Assembly (NCBI GenBank): GCA_009704445.1 | Contig: WLED01000024.1 | Location: forward strand, 1-12,801 | DNA length: 12,801 bases | Direction: 5' to 3' | Source: Actinomycetota bacterium | GTDB lineage: Bacteria; Actinomycetota; Actinomycetes; Nanopelagicales; Nanopelagicaceae | Shown: positions 6,409-12,801 of the stretch, in pieces | How the letters are laid out: each line of letters starts with the position of its first letter | Position numbering within the stretch: position 1 is the first letter of the stretch | Made by a program: the position numbers and the translations under genes | The notes under the pieces: model-generated | What the model saw: only the letters and a program-made list of their open reading frames with translations | Database searches by the model: none | Told to the model about the DNA's origin: nothing

Positions 6409-6798
6409 ATGCAATCGCAAAGCCCGTTTGACTACAATGACCGATACGGCATAAAAAAAGGTCAGAACTGGGTTGGTTTTGCAGTTTTAATCGCAATTGC
6501 CGGTATTGGATGGCTCACATGGGCCGGACTACACCATTCAAATCCACCCATACGCGTTCAATTGATTTCATTTACAGTAAACAGCGATCGCGAAACTTCT
6601 ATTCGCTATTCGGTAGATAGAGACGGCGTTGAAGGTCCAGTTGTTTGTACCCTCATTGCCAGGGATTACTACAAGAACATTGTTGGTCAATTAGATGAAG
6701 AGATTCCAGCCGGGCAAGGAAAAATTGAACAAAGAACATCAGTTGCCACACGCATAGAGGCCGTTAATGCAGATGTATTGGGTTGTCGCCCCAAGTAA
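6409..6798 (+). CDS. DUF4307 membrane-anchored protein
   Basis: This 129-aa protein has a short N-terminal tail with 'RYGIKKGQNW', one membrane helix at about 21-42 (WVGFAVLIAIAGIGWLTWAGL), and an extracytoplasmic beta-rich domain beginning 'PPIRVQLISFTVNSDRETSIRYSVDRDG'. 'VVCTLIARDYYKNIVGQLDEEIPAG' follows, matching DUF4307. C80 and C126 are the only cysteines and could pair outside the membrane. The family's function is unknown. In many Actinobacteria, including M. tuberculosis (Rv1081c), it sits next to greA, as here, and next to mca, the mycothiol S-conjugate amidase. No mca is present in this window; the divergent SURF1 operon takes its place. The start lacks a Shine-Dalgarno and is probably leaderless. 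Confidence 0.85.
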   Translation: MQSQSPFDYNDRYGIKKGQNWVGFAVLIAIAGIGWLTWAGLHHSNPPIRVQLISFTVNSDRETSIRYSVDRDGVEGPVVCTLIARDYYKNIVGQLDEEIPAGQGKIEQRTSVATRIEAVNADVLGCRPK

Positions 6799-6812
6799 GT
6801 AACCAGTACCGT
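6783..6812 (+). promoter_or_regulatory. Candidate internal, leaderless promoter for greA
   Basis: TTGTCG (6783-6788, inside the end of the DUF4307 gene) and TACCGT (6807-6812) are separated by 18 nt. The -10 ends 8 nt before the greA ATG. No Shine-Dalgarno precedes greA, so a leaderless transcript would explain its start, alongside readthrough from the DUF4307 promoter. Confidence 0.35.
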
Positions 6813-6820
6813 TAGACATT

Positions 6821-7294
6821 ATGACGCAGACATGGCTTACTCAAGAAGCAGCTGATCGCTTGCAAAGTGAACTCACCTTTCTCGAAGGTTCAGGGCGCAA
6901 AGAGATCACTGCAAAGATAGAAGCTGCCCGCGCAGAAGGTGATCTTAAAGAAAATGGTGGTTATCACGCAGCACGTGATGAACAAGGCAAAATGGAAGCT
7001 CGCATTCGTCAGTTAAAGCAAATGTTAGAGACTGCTCATATCGGCACACCGCCTGCAAGTGCGGATGGAAAAGTTGGATCTGGAATGGTTGTAACTGCCA
7101 TCATCGCCGGAGACGAAATGAAGTTCTTGCTTGGATCTCGCGAGATTTCATCAGGTGATCTAGATGTTTACAGCGAAAATTCACCGTTAGGTGCTGCAGT
7201 ACTTGGCGCAGAAATAGGAATGAAGGTCAGTTATACAGCGCCAAATGGTCGTGAGATTTCAGTTGAAATTGTTGCTGCTGAATTTTATGCATAG
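6821..7294 (+). CDS. greA: Transcription elongation factor GreA
   Basis: GreA rescues backtracked RNA polymerase by stimulating cleavage of the transcript's 3' end. The protein is 157 aa, normal for the family. Residues 1-75 form the antiparallel coiled coil with the tip 'EGDLKENGGYHAARDEQG' (39-56). D41 and E44 are the acidic pair that reaches the polymerase active site. The C-terminal FKBP-like domain has 'SREISSGDLDVYSENSPLGAAVLGAEIGMKVSYTAPNGRE' (106-144). 'ENGGYHAARDEQ' is the actinobacterial variant of the tip (E. coli has ENAEY). It follows DUF4307 by 22 nt, as in mycobacteria (Rv1080c-Rv1081c). The 63 nt after its stop are A/T-rich without a clear terminator hairpin. Confidence 0.96.
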   Translation: MTQTWLTQEAADRLQSELTFLEGSGRKEITAKIEAARAEGDLKENGGYHAARDEQGKMEARIRQLKQMLETAHIGTPPASADGKVGSGMVVTAIIAGDEMKFLLGSREISSGDLDVYSENSPLGAAVLGAEIGMKVSYTAPNGREISVEIVAAEFYA

Positions 7295-7357
7295 TTGTTA
7301 TAAAAAAAGTAATTTAAGTAGCTTTTAATAAGGTGCCGTGGTCACTGAATATCAAAA

Positions 7358-8152
7358 TTAAGCAGAAGTATTCTTATACTTTCGAATGCTCAGAGGTATA
7401 AAGATCAGCATTAACAAAGCCATATAAATCAAAGAAGTAGCTAGTGGGTTTTGGCTTGGCCAAGAGTTAGCCGTGGCGCCAAATTGATTTTCTAATCCAA
7501 ATAACTGACGACAAGCTGCAACCATAGATGAAACTGGATTCCACTCTGCAAAGTACTGAAGTGCTCGTGGCATTCCTGTTGTTGGTGCAAATGCATTAGA
7601 TAGGAAAGTAAGTGGAAAAGTCACAATAAATCCAACATTCTGCACAGTTCTTGCATCCTTTACGGATAATCCAACAAATATGCCGATCCAAGAAAGTGCG
7701 TAACCAAACATAAAAAGAAAGAAGAATGCAAGGGTAATTTGAAGTATCCCTGACGTTGGACGCCAACCAACTACGTAACCAGTGGTGGCCATAATCGCCA
7801 GAACCAAAATATTTAGAAGTGCATCTCCAAAAGTTCGACCAATTACGACCGCACCACGAGAAATTGGCAAAGACCTAAAGCGATCAATGAGTCCTTTTTT
7901 CATGTCCTCTGCCAAACCAGATGCAGTTGCAACAAGGGTAAATGCAACTGTCTGAACAAATATTCCAGGCATCAATAGCTGCACGTAGCCCCCTGGCTGA
8001 CCTGTATCGATTGAGCCACCAAAAACATACCTAAACAAAAGAACAAACATCACTGGCTGAATCGTTGAAAAAATAAGCACTTCAGGCACTCGCGAAAGCT
8101 GTAATAGCTGGCGTTTGGTAATTATTAGAGCGTCACTGAGTGCGTGATTCAT
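7358..8152 (-). CDS. ABC-2 type exporter permease (DrrB family)
   Basis: This 264-aa membrane subunit of an ABC exporter pairs with the ATPase encoded just upstream. It has about six membrane helices: ~24-45, ~60-80, ~108-130, ~140-160, ~170-190 and the last at ~240-258. The ABC-2 signature 'DRFRSLPISRGAVVIGRTFGDALLNI' follows 'AEDMKKGLI', and 'AFAPTTGMPRALQYFAEWNPVSSMVAACRQLF' is the conserved C-terminal loop of the daunorubicin-resistance DrrB group. The ATG (8152-8150) overlaps the ATPase stop by ATGA, so the two are coupled. The substrate cannot be read from the sequence. DrrAB systems export hydrophobic drugs, lipids or secondary metabolites. Confidence 0.9.
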   Translation of the reverse strand: MNHALSDALIITKRQLLQLSRVPEVLIFSTIQPVMFVLLFRYVFGGSIDTGQPGGYVQLLMPGIFVQTVAFTLVATASGLAEDMKKGLIDRFRSLPISRGAVVIGRTFGDALLNILVLAIMATTGYVVGWRPTSGILQITLAFFFLFMFGYALSWIGIFVGLSVKDARTVQNVGFIVTFPLTFLSNAFAPTTGMPRALQYFAEWNPVSSMVAACRQLFGLENQFGATANSWPSQNPLATSLIYMALLMLIFIPLSIRKYKNTSA

Positions 8153-9129
8153 TTCTTTCGCCCTTTCTTTGGTTTTGCTTCCTCTTCAATTACTTCTTCT
8201 GCAACGTGCCCTGTCAATGATAAAAACACATCGTCTAGCGATGGACGCCTCAAACCAATATCTAATGGATGAATCTTGGCATCATCTAGTGCGCGTAAGG
8301 CCTCCATTAGATCCATGGAGCCATTTACAACAGGTGCACTGACAGTTCTCGTGTTCACATAAGCACTATGTCCGCTAACGCGTGTGACGATTTCCTGAGT
8401 TTTGGCAATGTCAGAATTTTCTACAGTGATCTCTAACTTTTCGCCACCAACTTGAGTTTTCAATGCATCAGATGTTCCTCTTGCAATTACGGTTCCGCGA
8501 TCAATGACAGCAATGTCATCTGCAAGTTGATCTGCCTCTTCTAAATATTGAGTTGTCAAAAGTACGGTAACTCCTCCAGTAACTAACTCCTGAATAACAC
8601 TCCACATATCTTGGCGACCGCGAGGATCTAAACCTGTTGTTGGTTCATCTAAAAACAGAACTTTTGGCCTAACAATGAGAGAAGCAGCTAGGTCTAGTCG
8701 ACGGCGCATTCCACCTGAATATGTTGTAATTGGTCTTCGTGCAGCTTCAGTTAAGTCAAAGCGTTCTAATAATTCATTGGCGCGATCAACAGATTTTTTT
8801 CGGCCTAAATGATACAAACGCCCAAACATTACTAAGTTATCCCAGCCAGTTAATGTCTCGTCAACGGCTGCATACTGACCTGAAAGTCCAATCACTTCAC
8901 GAACTTTTTCTGGATGCTTGATTACATCAATTCCTGCAACCGTTGCTGAACCAGAGTCTGGCTTTAATAATGTTGCAAGTATTCGAACAGTCGTTGTTTT
9001 TCCAGCACCGTTTGGCCCTAAAACTCCTAAAACCGTTCCCTCTTCAACATCTAATGAAAGATCATTGAGTGCCTTTACTTCACCATTTCGATAGGTTTTT
9101 ACGAGGTGTTTGGCTTCTACTGTCTTCAC
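8149..9129 (-). CDS. ABC exporter ATP-binding protein (DrrA family)
   Basis: This 326-aa ATPase powers the DrrB-like permease downstream. Motifs in order are Walker A 'GPNGAGKT' (38-45), Q-loop Q85 (LSGQYAAVDETLTG), signature 'YSGGM' (137-141), Walker B 'VLFLDEP' (D161, E162), D-loop 'GLDP' (166-169) and switch region 'LLTTQYLEEADQLAD'. Gln (Q194) replaces the usual switch His, as is characteristic of DrrA proteins. The C-terminal extension ends 'RRPSLDDVFLSLTGHVAEE', the DrrA C-terminal motif, then an acidic stretch and a lysine-rich tail (KPKKGRKK). The start codon is GTG (9129-9127), with no Shine-Dalgarno and a TAAGGT -10 box ending 6 nt upstream, so the message is probably leaderless. 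A divergent MFS exporter gene starts 17 nt away. Confidence 0.93.
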   Translation of the reverse strand: MKTVEAKHLVKTYRNGEVKALNDLSLDVEEGTVLGVLGPNGAGKTTTVRILATLLKPDSGSATVAGIDVIKHPEKVREVIGLSGQYAAVDETLTGWDNLVMFGRLYHLGRKKSVDRANELLERFDLTEAARRPITTYSGGMRRRLDLAASLIVRPKVLFLDEPTTGLDPRGRQDMWSVIQELVTGGVTVLLTTQYLEEADQLADDIAVIDRGTVIARGTSDALKTQVGGEKLEITVENSDIAKTQEIVTRVSGHSAYVNTRTVSAPVVNGSMDLMEALRALDDAKIHPLDIGLRRPSLDDVFLSLTGHVAEEVIEEEAKPKKGRKK

Positions 9130-9141
9130 GGAGTAACCTTA
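9110..9141. promoter_or_regulatory. Divergent leaderless promoters (drrAB-like / MFS pair) with overlapping -10 boxes
   Basis: On the plus strand TTGGCT (9110-9115), 18 nt, then TAACCT (9134-9139) ends 7 nt before the MFS ATG at 9147. On the minus strand TAAGGT (9141-9136) ends 6 nt before the ABC GTG at 9129. The two -10 boxes share bases 9136-9139, so polymerase should not occupy both at once. No minus-strand -35 is visible. The plus-strand -35 lies inside the ABC coding region. Confidence 0.5.
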
Positions 9142-9146
9142 CCAAA

Positions 9147-10760
9147 ATGAGCGAAAATAACTTGACTCCGACCACACCAAAAAACTTCACACACAAAGAG
9201 ATTATGGTGATCCTAGGTGGCTTGATGTCAGGGATGCTCTTAGCTGCTCTTGATCAAACCATTGTTTCAACTGCTCTAAAGAGCATCGTTGAAGAATTTA
9301 ATGGATTAAATCATTACACCTGGGTAGTTACCGCATACCTTTTGACTTCAACTGCATCTACGCCCTTGTACGGAAAAATCTCCGACATCTACGGTCGTCG
9401 AATCGTTTTTCAGTTTGCAATCGTTACTTTTCTTATTGGCTCATTTTTATCTGGTGCCTCTCAAAACATGGAGCAACTGATTGCTTTCCGTGCGGTTCAA
9501 GGTTTAGGCGCGGGTGGATTAATGGCCCTTACATTTGTCATTATTGGTGACATTGTTGCTCCAAGAGAGCGCGGACGTTATCAAGGTTATTTTGGAGCAG
9601 TCTGGGGACTCTCATCAGTTGCGGGCCCATTACTTGGTGGATTCTTTTCCGATCGCGGAGAGCTATTCGGAATTACTGGCTGGCGTTGGATCTTTTATAT
9701 AAATCTTCCAATTGGAATCGCCTCATTGATAGTCACGTCAGCTGTTTTACACATTCCAAAGGTTAAACGTGAGCATTCGATTGACTATCTCGGTGCATTG
9801 CTCATGGTAAGTGCGGTGACTTTGGTTCTACTTTCAACTGCCGTATTTGGTCCACAAAATGGTTGGGTAGATCCAAGAACGACCGGATGTTTAATAGCGG
9901 GATTGATTCTGACCGTTCTGTTTTTGTTATGGGAAAAACGCGCTAAAGAGCCAATCCTCCCTTTGTACTTATTTAAGAATCACACATTTTCACTTACATC
10001 AATTCTTGGAGCATTAATCGGTGCTGGAATGTTTGGTGCAATTGTCATGTTGCCACTATATTTACAGGTTGTTAAAGGTGATAGTGCAACTACTGCTGGA
10101 TTAAAGCTGATTCCATTAATGCTTGGAATTCTCTCAATGTCTATTCTTTCTGGAAAATTAATCTCTAAGCACGGTCACTACAAGCGCTTTCCAGTCGCAG
10201 GTACTCTCCTTATGACAATCGGAATTTTACTGATGACTCGATTGCAGATTGATACTCCATTCTGGCAGATTTCAATCTATGCAGTCATGGTGGGTGCAGG
10301 ACTTGGTCTTTCTATGCAAACAATTGTGATTGCCTTGCAAAACTCTATTGATTTTAAAGACATGGGTGTTGCGACAAGTTCTAATACATTCTTCCGCTCA
10401 CTGGGTTCTGTCTTTGGAACCGCGATTTTTGGAAGTATTTTGACGAATCGAGTTGGGCACTACTTAGAGAGTAATTTCACACAACTTGCTACTAATAATT
10501 CAGCAGCACTTAAAGATTTTGATATGAGCAGATTAGATGGGATCAGCGAAAATACAGCAGTGCTTGAAACGCTGCCTCCAGAGATCAAAACGACGGCACT
10601 TGAAGCATTTGTTAGTTCATTCCATATTGTTTTTTATGCAGCGGCACCAATTACGGCTCTTGGGTTCTTGCTTGCGCTACAGCTTCGAGAAATGCCATTG
10701 CGCACAAATAAAGAGTATGCAGAAGCCAAGCAGGATGCTGTAGGAGATTCACTCGGTTGA
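9147..10760 (+). CDS. MFS drug exporter, 14-TM DHA2 (EmrB/QacA) type
   Basis: This 537-aa proton-coupled efflux protein is counted from the ATG at 9147. The frame is open back to 9069, but the extra 26 residues lie over the divergent ABC gene and its promoter. Family marks are D36 in 'LLAALDQTIVSTALKSI' (helix 1), motif A 'GKISDIYGRR' (76-85), motif B 'RAVQGLGAGG' (115-124) and antiporter motif C 'GLSSVAGPLLGGFF' (154-167). 'GWRWIFYINLPIGI' is a DHA2 hallmark. Helices continue through to 'FHIVFYAAAPITALGFLLAL', fitting 14 spans. The start has no Shine-Dalgarno and lies 7 nt after a -10 box. The stop overlaps the start of a second MFS gene (TTGA), so both are made together. The substrate is unknown. 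Confidence 0.93.
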   Translation: MSENNLTPTTPKNFTHKEIMVILGGLMSGMLLAALDQTIVSTALKSIVEEFNGLNHYTWVVTAYLLTSTASTPLYGKISDIYGRRIVFQFAIVTFLIGSFLSGASQNMEQLIAFRAVQGLGAGGLMALTFVIIGDIVAPRERGRYQGYFGAVWGLSSVAGPLLGGFFSDRGELFGITGWRWIFYINLPIGIASLIVTSAVLHIPKVKREHSIDYLGALLMVSAVTLVLLSTAVFGPQNGWVDPRTTGCLIAGLILTVLFLLWEKRAKEPILPLYLFKNHTFSLTSILGALIGAGMFGAIVMLPLYLQVVKGDSATTAGLKLIPLMLGILSMSILSGKLISKHGHYKRFPVAGTLLMTIGILLMTRLQIDTPFWQISIYAVMVGAGLGLSMQTIVIALQNSIDFKDMGVATSSNTFFRSLGSVFGTAIFGSILTNRVGHYLESNFTQLATNNSAALKDFDMSRLDGISENTAVLETLPPEIKTTALEAFVSSFHIVFYAAAPITALGFLLALQLREMPLRTNKEYAEAKQDAVGDSLG

Positions 10761-11983
10761 TAAGGTCACAATTTAAAGATTTACCTCGCGAAGTTTCAAT
10801 TCTGATTCTTGCTTCCTTTTTTGTAGCCATAGGCTACGGAATCGTCATGCCTGCAATTCCTGTTTTTGCAAAAACTTTTGGAGTTACCAACGCAGCAATT
10901 GGATTAATTGTCTCGGCTTTTGCAATCACACGTTTTACATCGGGATTAGTTTCTGGAGCATTGACCGATCGATTTGGCGAACGAAAGGTCTTTGCAGCAG
11001 GAGTTTTTATGGTAGCCGTTTTCACTCTCTTAGCCGGTCTAGCTCAAAATTATCAGCAGCTATTAATCTTTAGGGCAGCTGGAGGCTTAGGTTCTTCCAT
11101 GTTCTCTGTGGCCGCTGGATCAGTCATTATGCGCTCGGTCGATGACCAACATCGAGGTCAAGCTCAGTCAGTTTATCAAGGTGCATTTTTACTGGGAGGA
11201 ATCGCAGGTCCTGCTGTTGGAGGACTGCTGTCAATAATTTCTCTGCGTGCACCCTTTTTTGTTTATTCCATTTTGCTTTTTGTTTCTGGAATCGTTGCTC
11301 TTGCATTTTTAAAGAGTGACTCTGCAGTTCATCATGTTAATAAATCTAAAGAAAATGAATCAACAAGCATTGCTCAAGCTTTTAGAATGAAGCCCTATCG
11401 AATTGCACTCATTCTTGCCTTTATCTCTACGTGGGTATTCTTCGGATTACGCTCATCAATTCTTCCGATCTTTGTTATCGAAGAACTTAATTCCACAACT
11501 GCTGTAGTTGGTTATGGTCTTGCTTTATCGGCAGTTTTGCAAGGTGTTTTTCTCTTGCGTGCAGGTCGTTTCTCAGATTCTAAAGGGCGAAAAGCCGCGT
11601 CAATAATTGGCGCTAACGCAGTCATGCTTGGCGTTTTACTTTTGACATTTGCAACAAATACGTGGATCTATCTTCTATCGATGGCAGTTATTGGCTTTGG
11701 CGGAGCATTCTTAGCAACAGTTCCAGCAAGTATTGTTGGAGACATCATTAAAGGAAAAGGTGGCAAAGTTATCGCTGTTTTCCAAATGGCTGGGGACGCC
11801 GGGATGATTGTTGGTCCAGTTGTAGTTGGATGGCTTTCAGATCTTTATTCGTATCGTGTGGCATTTGGCGCATCAGCAGCAATTTTCTTGGTTGTTCTAT
11901 ATCTGGCCTATCAAATTCCAGAGACTAGAAATACCGAAGGGCCCCAGGTAAATAACCTGAGACCCCTCGATGAAGATCTTTAA
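10757..11983 (+). CDS. MFS exporter, 12-TM DHA1-like
   Basis: This 408-aa membrane transporter begins with TTG (10757-10759) inside the preceding MFS stop codon (TTGA). TAGGAG at 10741-10746 lies 10 nt upstream, so the start is supported though spaced slightly long. Helix 1 is 'SILILASFFVAIGYGIVMPAIPVF'. Motif A is 'GALTDRFGERKV' (67-78) and the motif C-like segment is 'GAFLLGGIAGPAVGGLL' (142-158). A basic central loop (KSDSAVHHVNKSKENES) separates two six-helix halves, and the second half repeats motif A as 'RFSDSKGRKAA'. It resembles bacterial multidrug or metabolite exporters; the substrate cannot be assigned. Pairing with a DHA2 exporter in one coupled transcript, next to a divergent ABC exporter, suggests a shared export or resistance role. 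Its stop abuts the stop of the converging gene. Confidence 0.9.
   Translation: MIRSQFKDLPREVSILILASFFVAIGYGIVMPAIPVFAKTFGVTNAAIGLIVSAFAITRFTSGLVSGALTDRFGERKVFAAGVFMVAVFTLLAGLAQNYQQLLIFRAAGGLGSSMFSVAAGSVIMRSVDDQHRGQAQSVYQGAFLLGGIAGPAVGGLLSIISLRAPFFVYSILLFVSGIVALAFLKSDSAVHHVNKSKENESTSIAQAFRMKPYRIALILAFISTWVFFGLRSSILPIFVIEELNSTTAVVGYGLALSAVLQGVFLLRAGRFSDSKGRKAASIIGANAVMLGVLLLTFATNTWIYLLSMAVIGFGGAFLATVPASIVGDIIKGKGGKVIAVFQMAGDAGMIVGPVVVGWLSDLYSYRVAFGASAAIFLVVLYLAYQIPETRNTEGPQVNNLRPLDEDL
11939..11966 (+). terminator. Weak hairpin in the 3' end of the second MFS gene
   Basis: CAGGT (11945-11949) and ACCTG (11955-11959) form a stem around loop AAATA. GGG (11939-11941) with CCC (11963-11965) can extend it across a small internal loop. 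No T-run follows directly (TCGATGAAGATCTTT), so this is at best a partial terminator or an mRNA end-protecting structure. Confidence 0.22.
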
Positions 11984-12769
11984 TTAGTCGTTGCCACGCA
12001 AGATAGAAAGCAAGCGTAGAACTTCCATGTACAACCAAACGATTGTCACCATAAGTCCAAAAGCTGCTCGCCATGATTCTGTCTGTGGAACTCCAGCATT
12101 GATACTGTTTTGAATCTGATCAAAATCTAGAATCAAAAAGAATGCTGCAAGCACCATTCCACCAGCGGCAAGGATGAGACCAAGTCCACCGATGTTGTAA
12201 AGGCTTGCACCAAAGAATGATCCGACCAGTGAAACCATAGCCAAAACAAAGTAACCCAAAAGCGCAGTCATTAAGACCTTAGTGAATTTAGGGGTTACAC
12301 GAATGCGTCCACTCTTGTATGCAAACAACATCGCAGCAAATGCTGAAATCGTTACCAAAATTGCTTGGCTTACGATTCCGTCATAGACCGTGTTGTACAT
12401 GTTGCTGAGTGTTCCAAGTGCTAAACCTTGAAATGCGGCATATGCAATAACAAGAGCTGGCTTAACAGTCTTACTAAAAATATTTACCATTGCAAGAACA
12501 AGTCCACCGATGAAACCGAGCATTAATGCTCCACCACCGAGGTTAAGTGTCCATGCACCAGCACCAACTGTTACAAGAACTGCAAACAGGATTGCTGTGC
12601 GAGTTACAACATCATCAATAGTCATACGACCAGTACGTAGTGATGATGCAGCTGGTGAGTTATACAAATTCTCTAGCGCTGCTGGGTCTGAGTTAATTGT
12701 GCTCGGATCAAATGCAGCGTATCCACGCTGATTAAACGCCCGTCCTAAAACAGGGTTTGAACTGCGCAT
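11984..12769 (-). CDS. Bax inhibitor-1 / YccA-like membrane protein
   Basis: This 261-aa, seven-helix membrane protein belongs to the Bax-inhibitor-1 superfamily, in the actinobacterial subgroup that begins 'MRSSNPV'. I start it at the ATG 12769-12767 because GAAGGAG (AAGGAG, complement of 12778-12783) sits 8 nt upstream. The frame open to 12790 would start at a TTG and translate the Shine-Dalgarno. After a soluble N-terminus ('MTIDDVVTRTAI' leads into helix 1), conserved blocks include 'ALVIAYAAFQGLALGTLSNMY', 'FTKVLMTALLGYF', 'LILDFDQIQNSINAGVP' with the paired acidic residues of the DF..I segment, and the C-terminus 'WRAAFGLMVTIVWLYMEVLRLLSILRGND'. Relatives such as YetJ act as pH-sensitive calcium leak channels. 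Whether this subgroup does is unknown. Confidence 0.92.
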   Translation of the reverse strand: MRSSNPVLGRAFNQRGYAAFDPSTINSDPAALENLYNSPAASSLRTGRMTIDDVVTRTAILFAVLVTVGAGAWTLNLGGGALMLGFIGGLVLAMVNIFSKTVKPALVIAYAAFQGLALGTLSNMYNTVYDGIVSQAILVTISAFAAMLFAYKSGRIRVTPKFTKVLMTALLGYFVLAMVSLVGSFFGASLYNIGGLGLILAAGGMVLAAFFLILDFDQIQNSINAGVPQTESWRAAFGLMVTIVWLYMEVLRLLSILRGND

Positions 12770-12801
12770 ATCTTTTTCTCCTTCTTTCAAGCCCTGAGAA
12801 T

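Noticed and set aside
7295..7357. Bidirectional intrinsic terminator between greA and the permease gene
   Set aside because: The stretch is A/T-rich with short A and T runs, but no GC-rich stem of useful length is present on either strand.
9069..9146. 26-residue N-terminal extension of the first MFS protein
   Set aside because: It is antisense to the start of the ABC ATPase gene and would lie upstream of the predicted promoter; the ATG at 9147 gives the normal DHA2 N-terminus.
1..12801. tRNA, rRNA, CRISPR arrays, insertion sequences or attachment sites
   Set aside because: No T-loop-like tRNA signatures, direct-repeat arrays, transposase frames or flanking inverted repeats were seen on either strand.

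Overview
The window is a conserved housekeeping block from an AT-rich actinobacterium. Three things point there: the gene order closely follows the Rv1080c-Rv1108c region of Mycobacterium tuberculosis (greA, DUF4307, uppS-like Rv1086, phoH2, fumarase, xseB, xseA); several families are actinobacterial in type (DUF4307, DUF3817, PIN-PhoH2, the 'MRSSNP' Bax-inhibitor family, DrrAB); and many starts look leaderless. The low GC and tight packing suggest a streamlined aquatic lineage such as the freshwater acI group (Nanopelagicales). That placement is inference; no rRNA or marker phylogeny is available here.

Layout. 1-2201 (+): the 3' end of xseA, xseB, and a full-length [4Fe-4S] class I fumarase that starts on the base after the xseB stop. 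2202-4394 (-): a secreted lytic transglycosylase preceded by a long, highly structured leader (about 2823-2958), and a PIN-PhoH RNase/ATPase. 4513-6394 (-): an overlapping operon of a 44-aa membrane peptide, SURF1, DUF3817 and a short-chain-type cis-prenyltransferase. 6409-7294 (+): DUF4307 and greA. 7358-9129 (-): a DrrAB-type ABC exporter. 9147-11983 (+): two overlapping MFS exporters (a 14-TM DHA2 type, then a 12-TM type). 11984-12769 (-): a Bax-inhibitor-1 family membrane protein.

The genes cover DNA repair (ExoVII), the TCA cycle, cell-wall remodelling, RNA processing, cytochrome oxidase assembly, isoprenoid synthesis, transcript rescue and small-molecule export. The four-gene exporter islet (7358-11983) lies between greA and the Bax-inhibitor gene and looks accessory to the core block.

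The most interesting non-coding signals are the transglycosylase leader RNA, which I could not assign to a known riboswitch class, and a repeated pattern in which Shine-Dalgarno-less starts sit 6-8 nt after a TANNNT-like -10 box. That pattern includes two divergent promoters whose -10 boxes overlap on opposite strands. Several starts are revised here using Shine-Dalgarno or promoter position.
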